In this document: positions 35,340 to 44,959 of the stretch, one piece after another
Numbering within the stretch: the first letter of the stretch is position 1
Layout of the letters: each line of letters begins with the position of its first letter
Program-made: the position numbers and the translations under genes
The notes under the pieces: model-generated
Databases searched by the model: none
Told to the model about the DNA's origin: nothing
What the model saw: the letters and a program-made list of their open reading frames with translations, nothing else
From: Balanoglossus misakiensis
Taxonomy: Eukaryota > Hemichordata
Assembly (NCBI GenBank): GCA_040954595.2
Contig: CM082582.2
Coordinates: 3,100,001-3,164,000 of the forward strand
Direction: 5' to 3'
DNA length: 64,000 nt

Positions 35340-35520
35340 AGTTATGCGTGGCAATCCATTGTTAATGACACTGTCTCTACTGGATCGACAGTTCAAGGGG
35401 CGAAATCATAACACCAAACAAATAACCCACAAAAGTGACAAATTGGCGATGACGTGAAGAAATTCACACAAAGTGGTGTCTGCTGGGAGCTGTATCAAAC
35501 CTCACTGCAAACAACACGTC
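35340..35520 (+). pseudogene. Second copy of the THKSDKL..CWELY fragment
   Basis: The translation contains IVNDTVSTG, THKSDKL and KKFTQSGVCWELYQTSL, with in-frame breaks, parallel to the minus-strand fragment at 23255-23420. The identical order of motifs shows a shared origin. Function not recognised. Confidence 0.35.
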
Positions 35521-36122
35521 ACAGTTCCATCCAATATGGCCGAACAGCCACATTAGATTATATTGTGAAACAAATCAATGAAAATGTGTATCTTAAAACA
35601 CACAGTCATGGAACCATGTGTAAACAAATGAGATATATTCAAAATCAAAATTGAATGACAGAGAAAAAAAAATTCTGAATGCAGAGATTTTTTTTCTGAA
35701 TGCTCAAGAATTCCTACTCCAAGCTCGGTAGTGGACATTTGCACATGGTACCCCTGACGTCAAGTGTACTATTTTATCGTAAAGCACACAGTCAGGGAAG
35801 TGTAAACAAAACTAGATATATTCAAAATCAAAGAAAATGAATGGCTGAATGATTAAGTGATCCAATGTAAATTTTTCTGTACATTATGAAAACAATAATT
35901 GTAACTCATAGAAAATTGACATCTTTTCTGAATATTGAAGGTTTGATGTCAAATGGGCAATTTGAATCACTGGTTATCAATTTTGAGAAGGCTTTGGCAA
36001 CCAGACCTGATGTAAGAATTAACCCTTAAAGTGCTTTAAAATTCTAAGGTACACGACCCCCCAGGCCCAGGACTTTTTGCAAGTAACAACGAAATCTTGA
36101 TGTCCCAAAATATTTCGCTCTA

Positions 36123-36407
36123 TTAAACTTCACAGAATTTCAAACAAAAGTCAAAGGAGTGACATTTTAAGATACAAAGGTATAAATTTTTAAGTATGTA
36201 CACACACTGTCGAAAACACGGTCGCGCTTTCGACTGACCGCGACCGCGCGTACATCGCGTCCACAGCTCAATGCAGTTGGCTGGGTCCCGCGATCGCGCG
36301 CGCGACCACACGCTCTCGACATCGGCTCCAAAGTCGTTGTCACGGTCGGGATTACTAATGGCCTTGATCCCCAAAAAATCGTAATCATTTGTTGAAGTCG
36401 CTGTCAT
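36123..36407 (-). CDS. Possible first coding exon in a CpG-rich patch
   Basis: MTATSTNDYDFLGIKAISNP opens a 94-codon frame in locally GC-rich, CpG-dense DNA (36215-36330: GCGCGCGCGAC etc.) with a GTGTGT donor-like site near 36200. No homology recognised. It could equally be a CpG-rich promoter without coding function. Confidence 0.22.
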   Translation of the reverse strand: MTATSTNDYDFLGIKAISNPDRDNDFGADVESVWSRARSRDPANCIELWTRCTRGRGQSKARPCFRQCVYILKNLYLCILKCHSFDFCLKFCEV

Positions 36408-36939
36408 GAAAATGTCCAGTGAAAAATTTGCTGTCTTCCGGGTTTACAAAGTGAAGGAAGGAAGCATACTGTCAAAGGTCACGTAATTAGGTCATGTCGA
36501 TAACACGATCGTTTTTCTCTGGAACGTTCGACTGACATCATTTCCCGCCTAGAATAAATTAATTTATAATGAGTTTCATTCATCTACGACCCGAGTACGT
36601 CATTATTTTTACCATATATGGCACGAACTACAGATAAGCCTCGCCTATTTTCATGTGATTGACAACTGTACGTTGTCGTTGTATACACCGACGTGGCCAG
36701 ACAATGCGGAAGTACCTGTCAGTCTATACACCGACACGGCGTTTTGAGGGTTAACACCTCTCTACAACCCATTGTCTATGGGGCCAAGCCTCAGCGCCTA
36801 TACATAAACTGTGTGTGTGTGGACACAAGCGACTCAAAGGATTAATTCTCTGTGTTTACAAAAGGCAAATACATGTAGTGTCTCCGAAACGTTTCAAATT
36901 TTTACCAGTGTGACCGTTGTATTATAAACAGGTACCCCA

Positions 36940-37140
36940 CACTTTGAATGACACACACACTTACACCACACAAACAAACAAACAAACAAACATAAATACC
37001 CTATAACTATACTAATATTATAACTAACTATAACTACAAGTAACAACTAACAAAATAACTTAATATACCTATATAAATAAACTGTTCAAATACAGATGTG
37101 TACACTGAAATTAACTAAATTTACACAAATATATAAAAAT
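36940..37140. repeat. Simple repeats: ACAC, CAAA, ACTA tracts
   Basis: (CA)n and (CAAA)n at 36950-36990 followed by CTATAACTA tracts. The composition and the order of words (AACTGTTCAAATACAGATGTGTACACT) resemble 22250-22340, suggesting a shared dispersed element. Confidence 0.7.
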
Positions 37141-37254
37141 GCATGGCTGGGATGCCCCCAAAACTACTGTAAGCACTGCAAGCTGGGAGTCCATGCGTCT
37201 ACGGACCTCTGTTGACAGATGAGTCATCATGGAGACTGCATGGTAGTTGGACTT

Positions 37255-38650
37255 CTGGTCCAAATCATCTTGCAGCATTCCTCTGCTATGGTGGCATACA
37301 GATCAATCTCCGCCATCCTTCAACGCAGCATCTAGTTTCTGCATGGTACTATTGGTAGTCAGACTTCAATCTGCCAGTTGGCACACAGATCAGTGTTCTC
37401 CATCCTGCAAACCAGCATCTAGTTTCTGCATGGTACTATTGGTAGTGGGACTTCAATCTGCCAGTTGGCACACAGATCAGTGTTCTCCATCCTGCAAACC
37501 AGCATCTAGTTTCTGCATGGTACTATTGGTAGCCGGACTTCAATCTGCCAGTTGGCACACAGATCAGTGTTCTCCATCCTGCAAACCAGCATCTAGTTTC
37601 TGCATGGTACTATTGGTAGTGGGACTTCAATCTGCCAGTTGGCACACAGATCAGTGTTCTCCATCCTGCAAACCAGCATCTAGTTTCTGCATGGTACTAT
37701 TGGTAGTGGGACTTCAATCTGCCAGTTGGCACACAGATCAGTGTTCTCCATCCTGCAAACCAGCATCTAGTTTCTGCATGGTACTATTGGTAGTGGGACT
37801 TCAATCTGCCACTTGGCACACAGATCAGTGTTCTCCATCCTGCAAACCAGCATCTAGTTTCTGCATGGTACTATTGGTAGTGGGACTTCAATCTGCCAGT
37901 TGGCACACAGATCAGTGTTCTCCATCCTGCAAACCAGCATCTAGTTTCTGCATGGTACTATTGGTAGTGGGACTTCAATCTGCCAGTTGGCACACGGATC
38001 AGTGTTCTCCATCCTGCAAACCAGCATCTAGTTTCTGCATGGTACTATTGGTAGTGGGACTTCAATCTGCCAGTTGGCACACGGATCAGTGTTCTCCATC
38101 CTGCAAACCAGCATCTAGTTTCTGCATGGTACTATTGGTAGTCGGACTTCAATCTGCCAGTTGGCACACAGATCAGTGTTCTCCATCCTGCAAACCAGCA
38201 TCTAGTTTCTGCATGGTACTATTGGTAGTCGGACTTCAATCTGCCAGTTGGCACACAGATCAGTGTTCTCCATCCTGCAAACCAGCATCTAGTTTCTGCA
38301 TGGTACTATTGGTAGTCGGACTTCAATCTGCCAGTTGGCACACAGATCAGTGTTCTCCATCCTGCAAACCAGCATCTAGTTTCTGCATGGTACTATTGGT
38401 AGTCGGACTTCAATCTGCCAGTTGGCACACAGATCAGTGTTCTCCATCCTGCAAACCAGCATCTAGTTTCTGCATGGTACTATTGGTAGTGGGACTTCAA
38501 TCTGCCAGTTGGCACACAGATCAGTGTTCTCCATCCTGCAAACCAGCATCTAGTTTCTGCATGGTACTATTGGTAGCCGGACTTCAATCTGCCAGTTGGC
38601 ACACAGATCAGTGTTCTCCATCCTGCAAACCAGCCTCTAGTTTCTCGTGT
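37255..38650 (+). repeat. 87-bp minisatellite (about 15 copies) open in one frame
   Basis: Period 87 bp, for example CTGCCAGTTGGCACACAG at 37371 then 37458. Units are over 95% alike. Because 87 is divisible by three, one plus frame stays open for 475 codons (29-residue unit with SASWHTDQCSPSC and SSFCMVLLVV). The other five frames hit a stop in each unit. The frame has no upstream ATG (TAG precedes the TTG), so translation would start inside a repeat. The first unit is degenerate. I call it a minisatellite; a Cys-rich repeat protein exon is a lesser possibility. Confidence 0.85.
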
Positions 38651-38689
38651 CTGAAAAAAAGCAAACAGATGTAGTTCAGGAAAATGAGG

Positions 38690-39530
38690 AGTAATTCAAC
38701 TGCATGTGATACAAAAGACAGTTTCCCGCAATCAAACACCCTCTATAACTCCAGGCTTTGTCTTTGCTGTACACAGGGCATGTAATGCAAATTGTGTAAG
38801 AATCCATCACGTTTTACTTTATGCAGGCTACATGACAATGATTCATGCTCAGTTTTTTTACGGACTTGTTATTTTGTGCCTTTCTAAATCACTTCTGGGT
38901 GTTTGTAAAACTTGTGACGAGCAGTAATGAGCAGAAACTTGCAGTAATGACCAATAACATCCTAGAAATTGACAGAATGGGTAATCACAAATACTGTGGA
39001 AATGACGATCATTTCCAATTTCATAATAGTCATCTGAAGTTATGCAATCAGTGTCAATTATCATGACCATTTCCATGGAACTACACAGTTGTTTAATTTC
39101 ATATCATTGCTGGAAAAAAGTCATCATCAATGACTTCGTTCACGCTGGTTTGATGTTCTTGGTATTTGTGCTCAAGTGTTGGTTGGTTTTTGCATAACTT
39201 GAAATGTTGTGCGTTGACTTAGATGTTTTCATCTATGTGAACTGACATACCGTATATTCTCGCAATTAAGCGCCACCCATGATTAGGCGCCAGTGATACC
39301 TGACTTTGCTACTTTTTACTTAAAATTAAGTGCCAGGAATTTTTTTTTTTTGAGGTGTGTGGACGTACGTGAATCATGGCAAGTACTACCAGGGTTTAGG
39401 GATCTTGCTGCGTGAATAATAATTGACCTGAGCAGACAATGCATGCTTTGGGCTGATGTGCTATTTATTTACAATAGGGAGTTCAGTGAAAATGTTAACT
39501 CCAAGATGGTTGTTTATTTTACAGATAGAA
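38690..39530. other. No gene; a transposon-end-like motif at 39250
   Basis: ACCGTATATTCTCGCAATTA followed by AGCGCC...AGGCGCC near 39250-39295 resembles terminal sequences of DNA elements common in invertebrate genomes. No partner end was identified. Confidence 0.35.
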
Positions 39531-39706
39531 ATATTTATATATCTTAGTAGGTTACAATAATAAATAAAATTATCAAAATCGGTTCACCGGTTTTCAAGAT
39601 ACATGCATTTTCACACGTCAAAATTTGGACATTTTTGGTCAAAATGTCGTTTAAAATGTCGTAAAAGCCAAATTTCTTAAGTTTGCAGGATCAAAAACAT
39701 CAAATA

Positions 39707-40981
39707 ATAATTACATTCACAAGTATCTTCAGCATTTTTTCAAAAAACTTTACCCAATTCAATAAAAAATGCAAGAATCATGGAAGATTACTTCTTTGAG
39801 TTTTACAGGAGATCATCTAAACTTGTAAAAAAAAAGTTCTGACTCTGTTTTTTGGGGCACGGCACCATGGGAAAATATGAAATTTTGCAATGTTTGATGA
39901 TCCATAACTCAGTCAGGGTTGATCTAATTGTAACGATAGTATAAATAAAATTATCAAAATCGGTTCACCGGTTTTCGATAGTACGATACATGTAGAAATT
40001 ATACTATCCAATTTTCGAATTGTATCTGGATTATAATTTAAATTCCCAGGCGCTCAAAAATGGTAAAAACTAGCATTTTGCCATAGCAAACCGGCGGCCA
40101 TATTGGATTTCCAAGGCGGCCATATTGGATTGACGATTCATTGGATGCCAATACTTGTTTTAACACAAACAACATAGAAAACATTTTCCAGTTTCCGAAA
40201 AATATAAATCTTGAGTAATTTCAACAGAAAAAATATGAAAAATCAGTAAAACTGGTCAATTTTGTATTTTTTTCAAAAGAAAAAACAAACATGTAGCACT
40301 CATGTGTCTCATGCAGTATTTATTCAATTGAAACTTCACGTTTGATAATTTTCTGTCCGCAAAGATAGGTTACTTTGTACAGTTGAAAAAAACGAAGTCA
40401 TGTTATACATTTATCAAAGCATTTCATTTCAGCTGTTCAAGATAATTAACTAGTGTCACCCCTTTTATAGTTGAACAGTTCTTCATAAAATAATGAAAAT
40501 AAATATAAATGTTTTGAAATTATAATTACATTCACAAGTATCTTCAGCATTTTTTCAAAAAACTTTACCCAATTCAATAAAAAATGCAAGAATCATGGAA
40601 GATTACTTCTTTGAGTTTTACAGGAGATCATCTAAACTTGTAAAAAAAAAGTTCTGACTCTGTTTTTTGGGGCACGGCACCATGGGAAAATATGAAATTT
40701 TGCAATGTTTGATGATCCATAACTCAGTCAGGGTTGATCTAATTGTAACGATAGTATAAATAAAATTATCAAAATCGGTTCACCGGTTTTCGATAGTACG
40801 ATACATGTAGAAATTATACTATCCAATTTTCGAATTGTATCTGGATTATAATTTAAATTCCCAGGCGCTCAAAAATGGTAAAAACTAGCATTTTGCCATA
40901 GCAAACCGGCGGCCATATTGGATTTCCAAGGCGGCCATATTGGATTGACGATTCATTGGATGCCAATACTTGTTTTAACAC
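39707..40981. repeat. Exact 460-bp direct repeat, period 815 bp
   Basis: 39707-40166 equals 40522-40981 by eye with no difference. The 355-bp spacer (40167-40521) is unique. Within each copy lies GGCGGCCATATTGGATT twice and GATAGTACGATACATGTAG. The inverse of the latter (ATACTATCC..GTACTATC) is at 41211-41248, so the right end may be a terminal inverted repeat. It has no LTR-type TG..CA ends, so a recent tandem duplication is likelier than an LTR pair. Confidence 0.9.
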
Positions 40982-41487
40982 TGACAGCAACTTGCTGAAA
41001 ATCAGTTCAGTCACTGTAGTATTAAAGGGAAAATGAGGCTGGTTAAATGCTCGTGTATTTTTAGCAATTAAGAAGCAGATATTACTACCCAAATTTATTT
41101 TATACAGTTACTTTTGGACAGCAAAAATTGTCGTCACTCAAGTCAATGTCTCATATCAGCCCTTTTTACTTGCCTGTGTTGAGCGGATATGAAAAAATGG
41201 GGGAAAAATTGGATAGTATAATTTCTACATGTATCGTACTATCCTGGTAGTCCATTAACTGTACATAAACAAGAATTTCACATTTAACCTTGGTATGATA
41301 TGCTTGGGAAGACTAACTGGCTATAAATCACAAAAAATGAATGTCGTTGCTCCATAACAGTTTTTACTGCGCACACACGCAGTTAATATTAAAGCAAACT
41401 GAGAAATAACACATGTTCAGTAATGCTGTCAACTATTTAAAGTTTTATTCAATGACAAGAAAGAACGCTCAGTTTCAATTTTCTAAC

Positions 41488-42816
41488 TTAAAAATACCTT
41501 TCCTTAAAACAATTATACAAACGCTCTATTTCATTTACACTGTCAACTTGCCATGCTCGTAGTAATGAGTCTTTTAGAATAATTTTTACTTCTTGCAAAA
41601 TGAATTTACAATTAATTCTGTCTCTGTCTTGTCTTGCAGGCCATTGAAAAGTGTTATTATTTTTCCTTTGCAGGAAGGTCACATCTACAGTATTGGCCTC
41701 ATTATCAATATCTACAATTTCCCCCACAAACCACTGTTCTTCAAAGGCAACAGCAACATGCATATCGCATCGCTTATCACACAGTCCAAATTTTATATTG
41801 TCATCTTTGCTAGCTCTTTTTCTTTGATTTGTTTTGACTTGCTGCTGATTACTAACTTTCCTTTTCTTTAGGTTTTCATTGATTTCCTTCACATAGTCAG
41901 GCATTTCTGTGTTATGTATATTAATGACTGATTTTAGATTTGCAGCTAACTGGTCAACAGAAAGTTTCACTTTGTTGTTTTGCCATTTTGTTAACTTTCT
42001 GTCAGTTACATTTGATTGGAGCACAAGGGTTCTGTATGTAATTTGATCTTTAAGTGCATTAATTTGTTGGGCTTTAGTCAAATGCTGTAATTTAACATCA
42101 ACAACATTTTCTGTTTCCCACACACCCCACATAGTTTTGATTCGATTTTCAAGCTGTTCTCTTCTTTTCAATTTTCTTTGTGATTTATCATGTTTTCTCA
42201 TAATTCTCTCTCTCTGCAAATCAAGCCTTTTCTGTCGAAGTTCTCGAAAGTGTGCATGCTCCTTTCGTTTTCTTTCAGGTGCTGTTTTTCTTGCTATGTT
42301 CATATACTTTCTCTTTAAATCATTCCTCAGTTTATTCAGGTATGACGAGGTTTTGTTACGACTATACCATATGCAGCCTGCTTTTGATATTCTACTTTTT
42401 TGGGGGGCCTTCTTTAAGTGTCGATCCAAATCAGAAAAATCTATTTCTGACCTTACATTTGTTAAAGGTGCACTGGCTACCTCTAGTTTTTGATTTTGTG
42501 ACGGTTGGCTCTCAATACCCCCTGGGAGCTGATTACAAAGTTGTCAATTGACCACAGGCAGCATAGCTGTACACATAGTTTGTAACGCATCCAGTGTCAA
42601 TGAATCAAATTCAGGGGAACAACGATCAAACAACCGAGTGTATATTTTGTCTTTTTTTACCGTACTATCAGATATATATATATTTTCATCCAGCAAGGGC
42701 CTGGCATCAATTGCATTATCACCTAGACAGGTCTTAAGCTCCAACCAATGTACGTTCATGTCATAGTAATTACAATCACTCTCAAGCAAACGCATCAATG
42801 GACCTGTAATTACCAA
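41488..42816 (-). pseudogene. C-terminal part of an unclassified transposon-type protein
   Basis: The 5' block (42816-42544) reads VITGPLMRLLES ... YTRLFDRCSPEFDSL ... MLPVVN. A TGA and a one-base shift near 42535 separate it from QLPGGIESQPSQ and the 313-codon basic block (41488-42429), which has a Lys/Arg-rich coiled coil, ALKDQITYRTLVLQ and a C-terminal VAVAFEEQWFVGEIVDID ... FQWPARQDRD ... ERYF domain. This order (GP-R, LPGG, KALxxQIxxRxxVL, W-G-V-V-F-WP) occurs in repetitive proteins of cnidarians and deuterostomes that I associate with DNA transposons. The class is not certain and the N-terminus is missing. Confidence 0.6.
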
Positions 42817-42903
42817 AAGCTAGCGCGACACGACTAAAGTCCGGGATTGATCGTACCGCCAGCATAATGCTATGTTATCGTACGCGTACGCGGCGCGCCG
42901 TAC

Positions 42904-42953
42904 GCGGAAGTGTATCTCCAACATGGCGGCTCTCCAGTGGATGACGTCACGTG
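42904..42953. promoter_or_regulatory. ETS-YY1-CRE/E-box promoter cluster
   Basis: Within 50 bp: GCGGAAGT (ETS type, 42904), CAACATGGCGGCT (full YY1 consensus, 42919-42931), TGACGTCA (CRE, 42942-42949) overlapping CACGTG (42948-42953). This is a textbook TATA-less animal promoter. It lies between a minus-strand ORF ending at 42816 and a plus-strand exon at 43389. The ATG of the YY1 site (42923) opens a plus-strand frame of 16 codons. Confidence 0.7.
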
Positions 42954-43388
42954 CATACCCTCTATTTAAATAAAAGTTTGGATTCACACAATCAAATGGA
43001 TTTTTTTTTTCGTTTTTAACACCATTTTCACTTTCACATTTCTTTATTTTTTTCACTTAAACCTTTAGAACTATAACAGTATAATGATAATAATATGCAT
43101 GCAACTCAAAGATGTGTTAAACTTCAGAGTTGTAAGTTTGTTTTAGTCAAATCTGGGAAGTGACATGTCTTCAAAGTGTCTGCTGTTATCTGCTTAGAGC
43201 TGAATACCCATGGGTGTTCTTTCGTTCCTAGATTTTACATTTCATAGACCTGTGTATAATTATAATTTCAATTAATATATTTTAACTTGAGCTTAGGTAT
43301 AGAGTATGCATGGAATTAAAATTATTATTCTGTAATTCACCAAAAAAAATGTCTTACAAGTGGATATTTTGATTGTTAATTTGCACAG

Positions 43389-43924
43389 TAGCAGAGCTTC
43401 TAGCTGGGAAGAAGAGCTTAGTAGATTTATCAGCTCATAATATTCCTTTAACCAATGAACTTTATATGAACTTGCACACCTGCCTTCAAGATACAGGGAT
43501 TAATGTTCAGGAAACCTTACCAGCTCTAGTACATTTATTTGAGCCAGAAATTGAATTACCAGCAAAAATCAGTAATTTTACAAAGACAGTCAGAAGAAAA
43601 ATAGAGAAAGCCAGTAAGGAAGGGAGAAAAGCAGAATACATGAAAGAGACTATGAAAGGAAAAGCTAGGAAAGAGCTGTCAGAAATATTCAGCACTCTGC
43701 AGATAACGGAAGATAACTTGAGGACATGTGAGTTTCCAGACATGACAGACAGTCCTGTAACTCTTCAAGTTCAGCACATCTTAGAGTTGCGAGCTTTTAT
43801 TGTAAGAAGCCAGTTGCCATGGCAATTTGCTGTGTCATGGATGAACGTCTTGGTGGCTCCTGATGTGGACCCTAAACTAGATATACTGGCAAATCAGTGG
43901 AATCGGATGTATGATAGGCTTTGA
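43389..43924 (+). CDS. Terminal exon of an unrecognised gene
   Basis: An open frame follows a TTTGCACAG acceptor and runs about 178 codons to TGA. The product is mixed helical: VAELLAGKKSLVDLSAHNIP, a Lys/Glu-rich middle (VRRKIEKASKEGRKAEYMKE), then LRAFIVRSQLPWQFAVSWMN and the end NQWNRMYDRL. An AATAAA signal is at 44000. It may belong to a gene started at the 42.9-kb promoter. No domain was recognised, and it could be transposon-borne given its neighbours. Codon use and length argue that it is real coding sequence. Confidence 0.5.
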
Positions 43925-43999
43925 TCGTATGAACATTTTCGATTTTCTATTTAGAGTTAGATTTAAATTTCTGCCGAGTCACTTTTTCGGCGTTGGCAG

Positions 44000-44005
44000 A
44001 ATAAA
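44000..44005 (+). terminator. Polyadenylation signal AATAAA
   Basis: Canonical AATAAA 76 bp after the stop of the 43389-43924 exon, followed by TGTTATTTG, a weak GU-rich stretch. It supports that exon being 3'-terminal. Confidence 0.45.
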
Positions 44006-44551
44006 TGTTATTTGAACTATACAAATTCTTTGCATAGCCAATTCAAGCGGATTCTGAGAATTCCTTTCAGCCAATCGGTCGCTTACTTTACTTTTGTCCA
44101 ATCACAGTGGACTGTATTGTTTTCCGCCAAAATGTAACCTTTTTGGTGTTTTCTATTGCGCTCGCTTGATGCTGAATGGCAACTTTCTGTAGTTATCCTC
44201 TCAGTTCTGTTTCAGCGTTTGTGTTGTAACCCGCGTTCGTCTAATCCGAATAAACCAAACGTGTTCTTTGCAAATATACGATTCCTGTCGGATCAGGGTA
44301 AGTCAGATTGTTTAGCAGCCTTGCTCATAAATGCCATGACATTCCTTCTGAGCTGATGAGACTCCATATCTGTGTTGACCTCCATCGCATCTATCAACAA
44401 CTTGGCGAATTAACCCAAGGCGAATTCATGTTAACCCACAAATGACACACAATGATTTTCCGCGCGTGTTGCTGGTAGTGCATCTAGTTTCATTTCTATC
44501 TCTTCTTTTTCTTCAGTCGTTGTGCTTCGTTCACTTCTGATTCCAGCTTAC

Positions 44552-44844
44552 GGCAAAAGATTATATGTGCCTCTAAATATGTTTTTTGACATATCAATGC
44601 AAAGTCCACATTTACGGGCGACTTCACAAATGTCACAGCATTTGTGAGCAAGGAGCGATAGCGATGCATTAACAACCAAAATTCCCAAGAAAATTTTCTT
44701 TGACAAGCATGAGCAGTTTTTATTTTTACAGTAATGGCTCGTAATCATATAATGACTTAAACGTTTCCATTTACAAAGTGTCGCAATGCATTTCAATCCA
44801 GGATTTCGACCAGCTCTGCCATTTTTTTGCCCGTACGACTCAAT
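44552..44844 (-). pseudogene. RecQ-like helicase exon: motif VI plus zinc-binding region
   Basis: After an AG acceptor (44845) the frame reads ESYGQKNGRAGRNPG, matching SF2/RecQ motif VI (Y-x-Q-x-x-GRAGR). LCKWKRLSHYM, HYCKNKNCSCLSKKIF and HKCCDICEVARKCGLC follow, the Cys pattern of the RecQ zinc-binding subdomain. The exon ends at a GTAAGC donor (44551). The usual IGRAGRD is altered (NGRAGRNP) and no ATPase exons were found nearby, so it is a lone exon or relic. RecQ-like genes of this kind are multicopy in several marine invertebrates. Confidence 0.75.
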
Positions 44845-44959
44845 CTCACAGATTTTTTTCGTAACTTCGACAGCCTCTTGGATTAGCTTTTTTGTGGTGG
44901 CGGCGACGGCCAACTCTAGCTGCTTTAACTGGATGTAAATCACTGGACACTTTGGGGCA

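Noticed and set aside
39707-40981. Pair of LTRs of a retroelement
   Set aside because: No TG...CA ends, no primer-binding or polypurine site, and only 355 bp between the copies.
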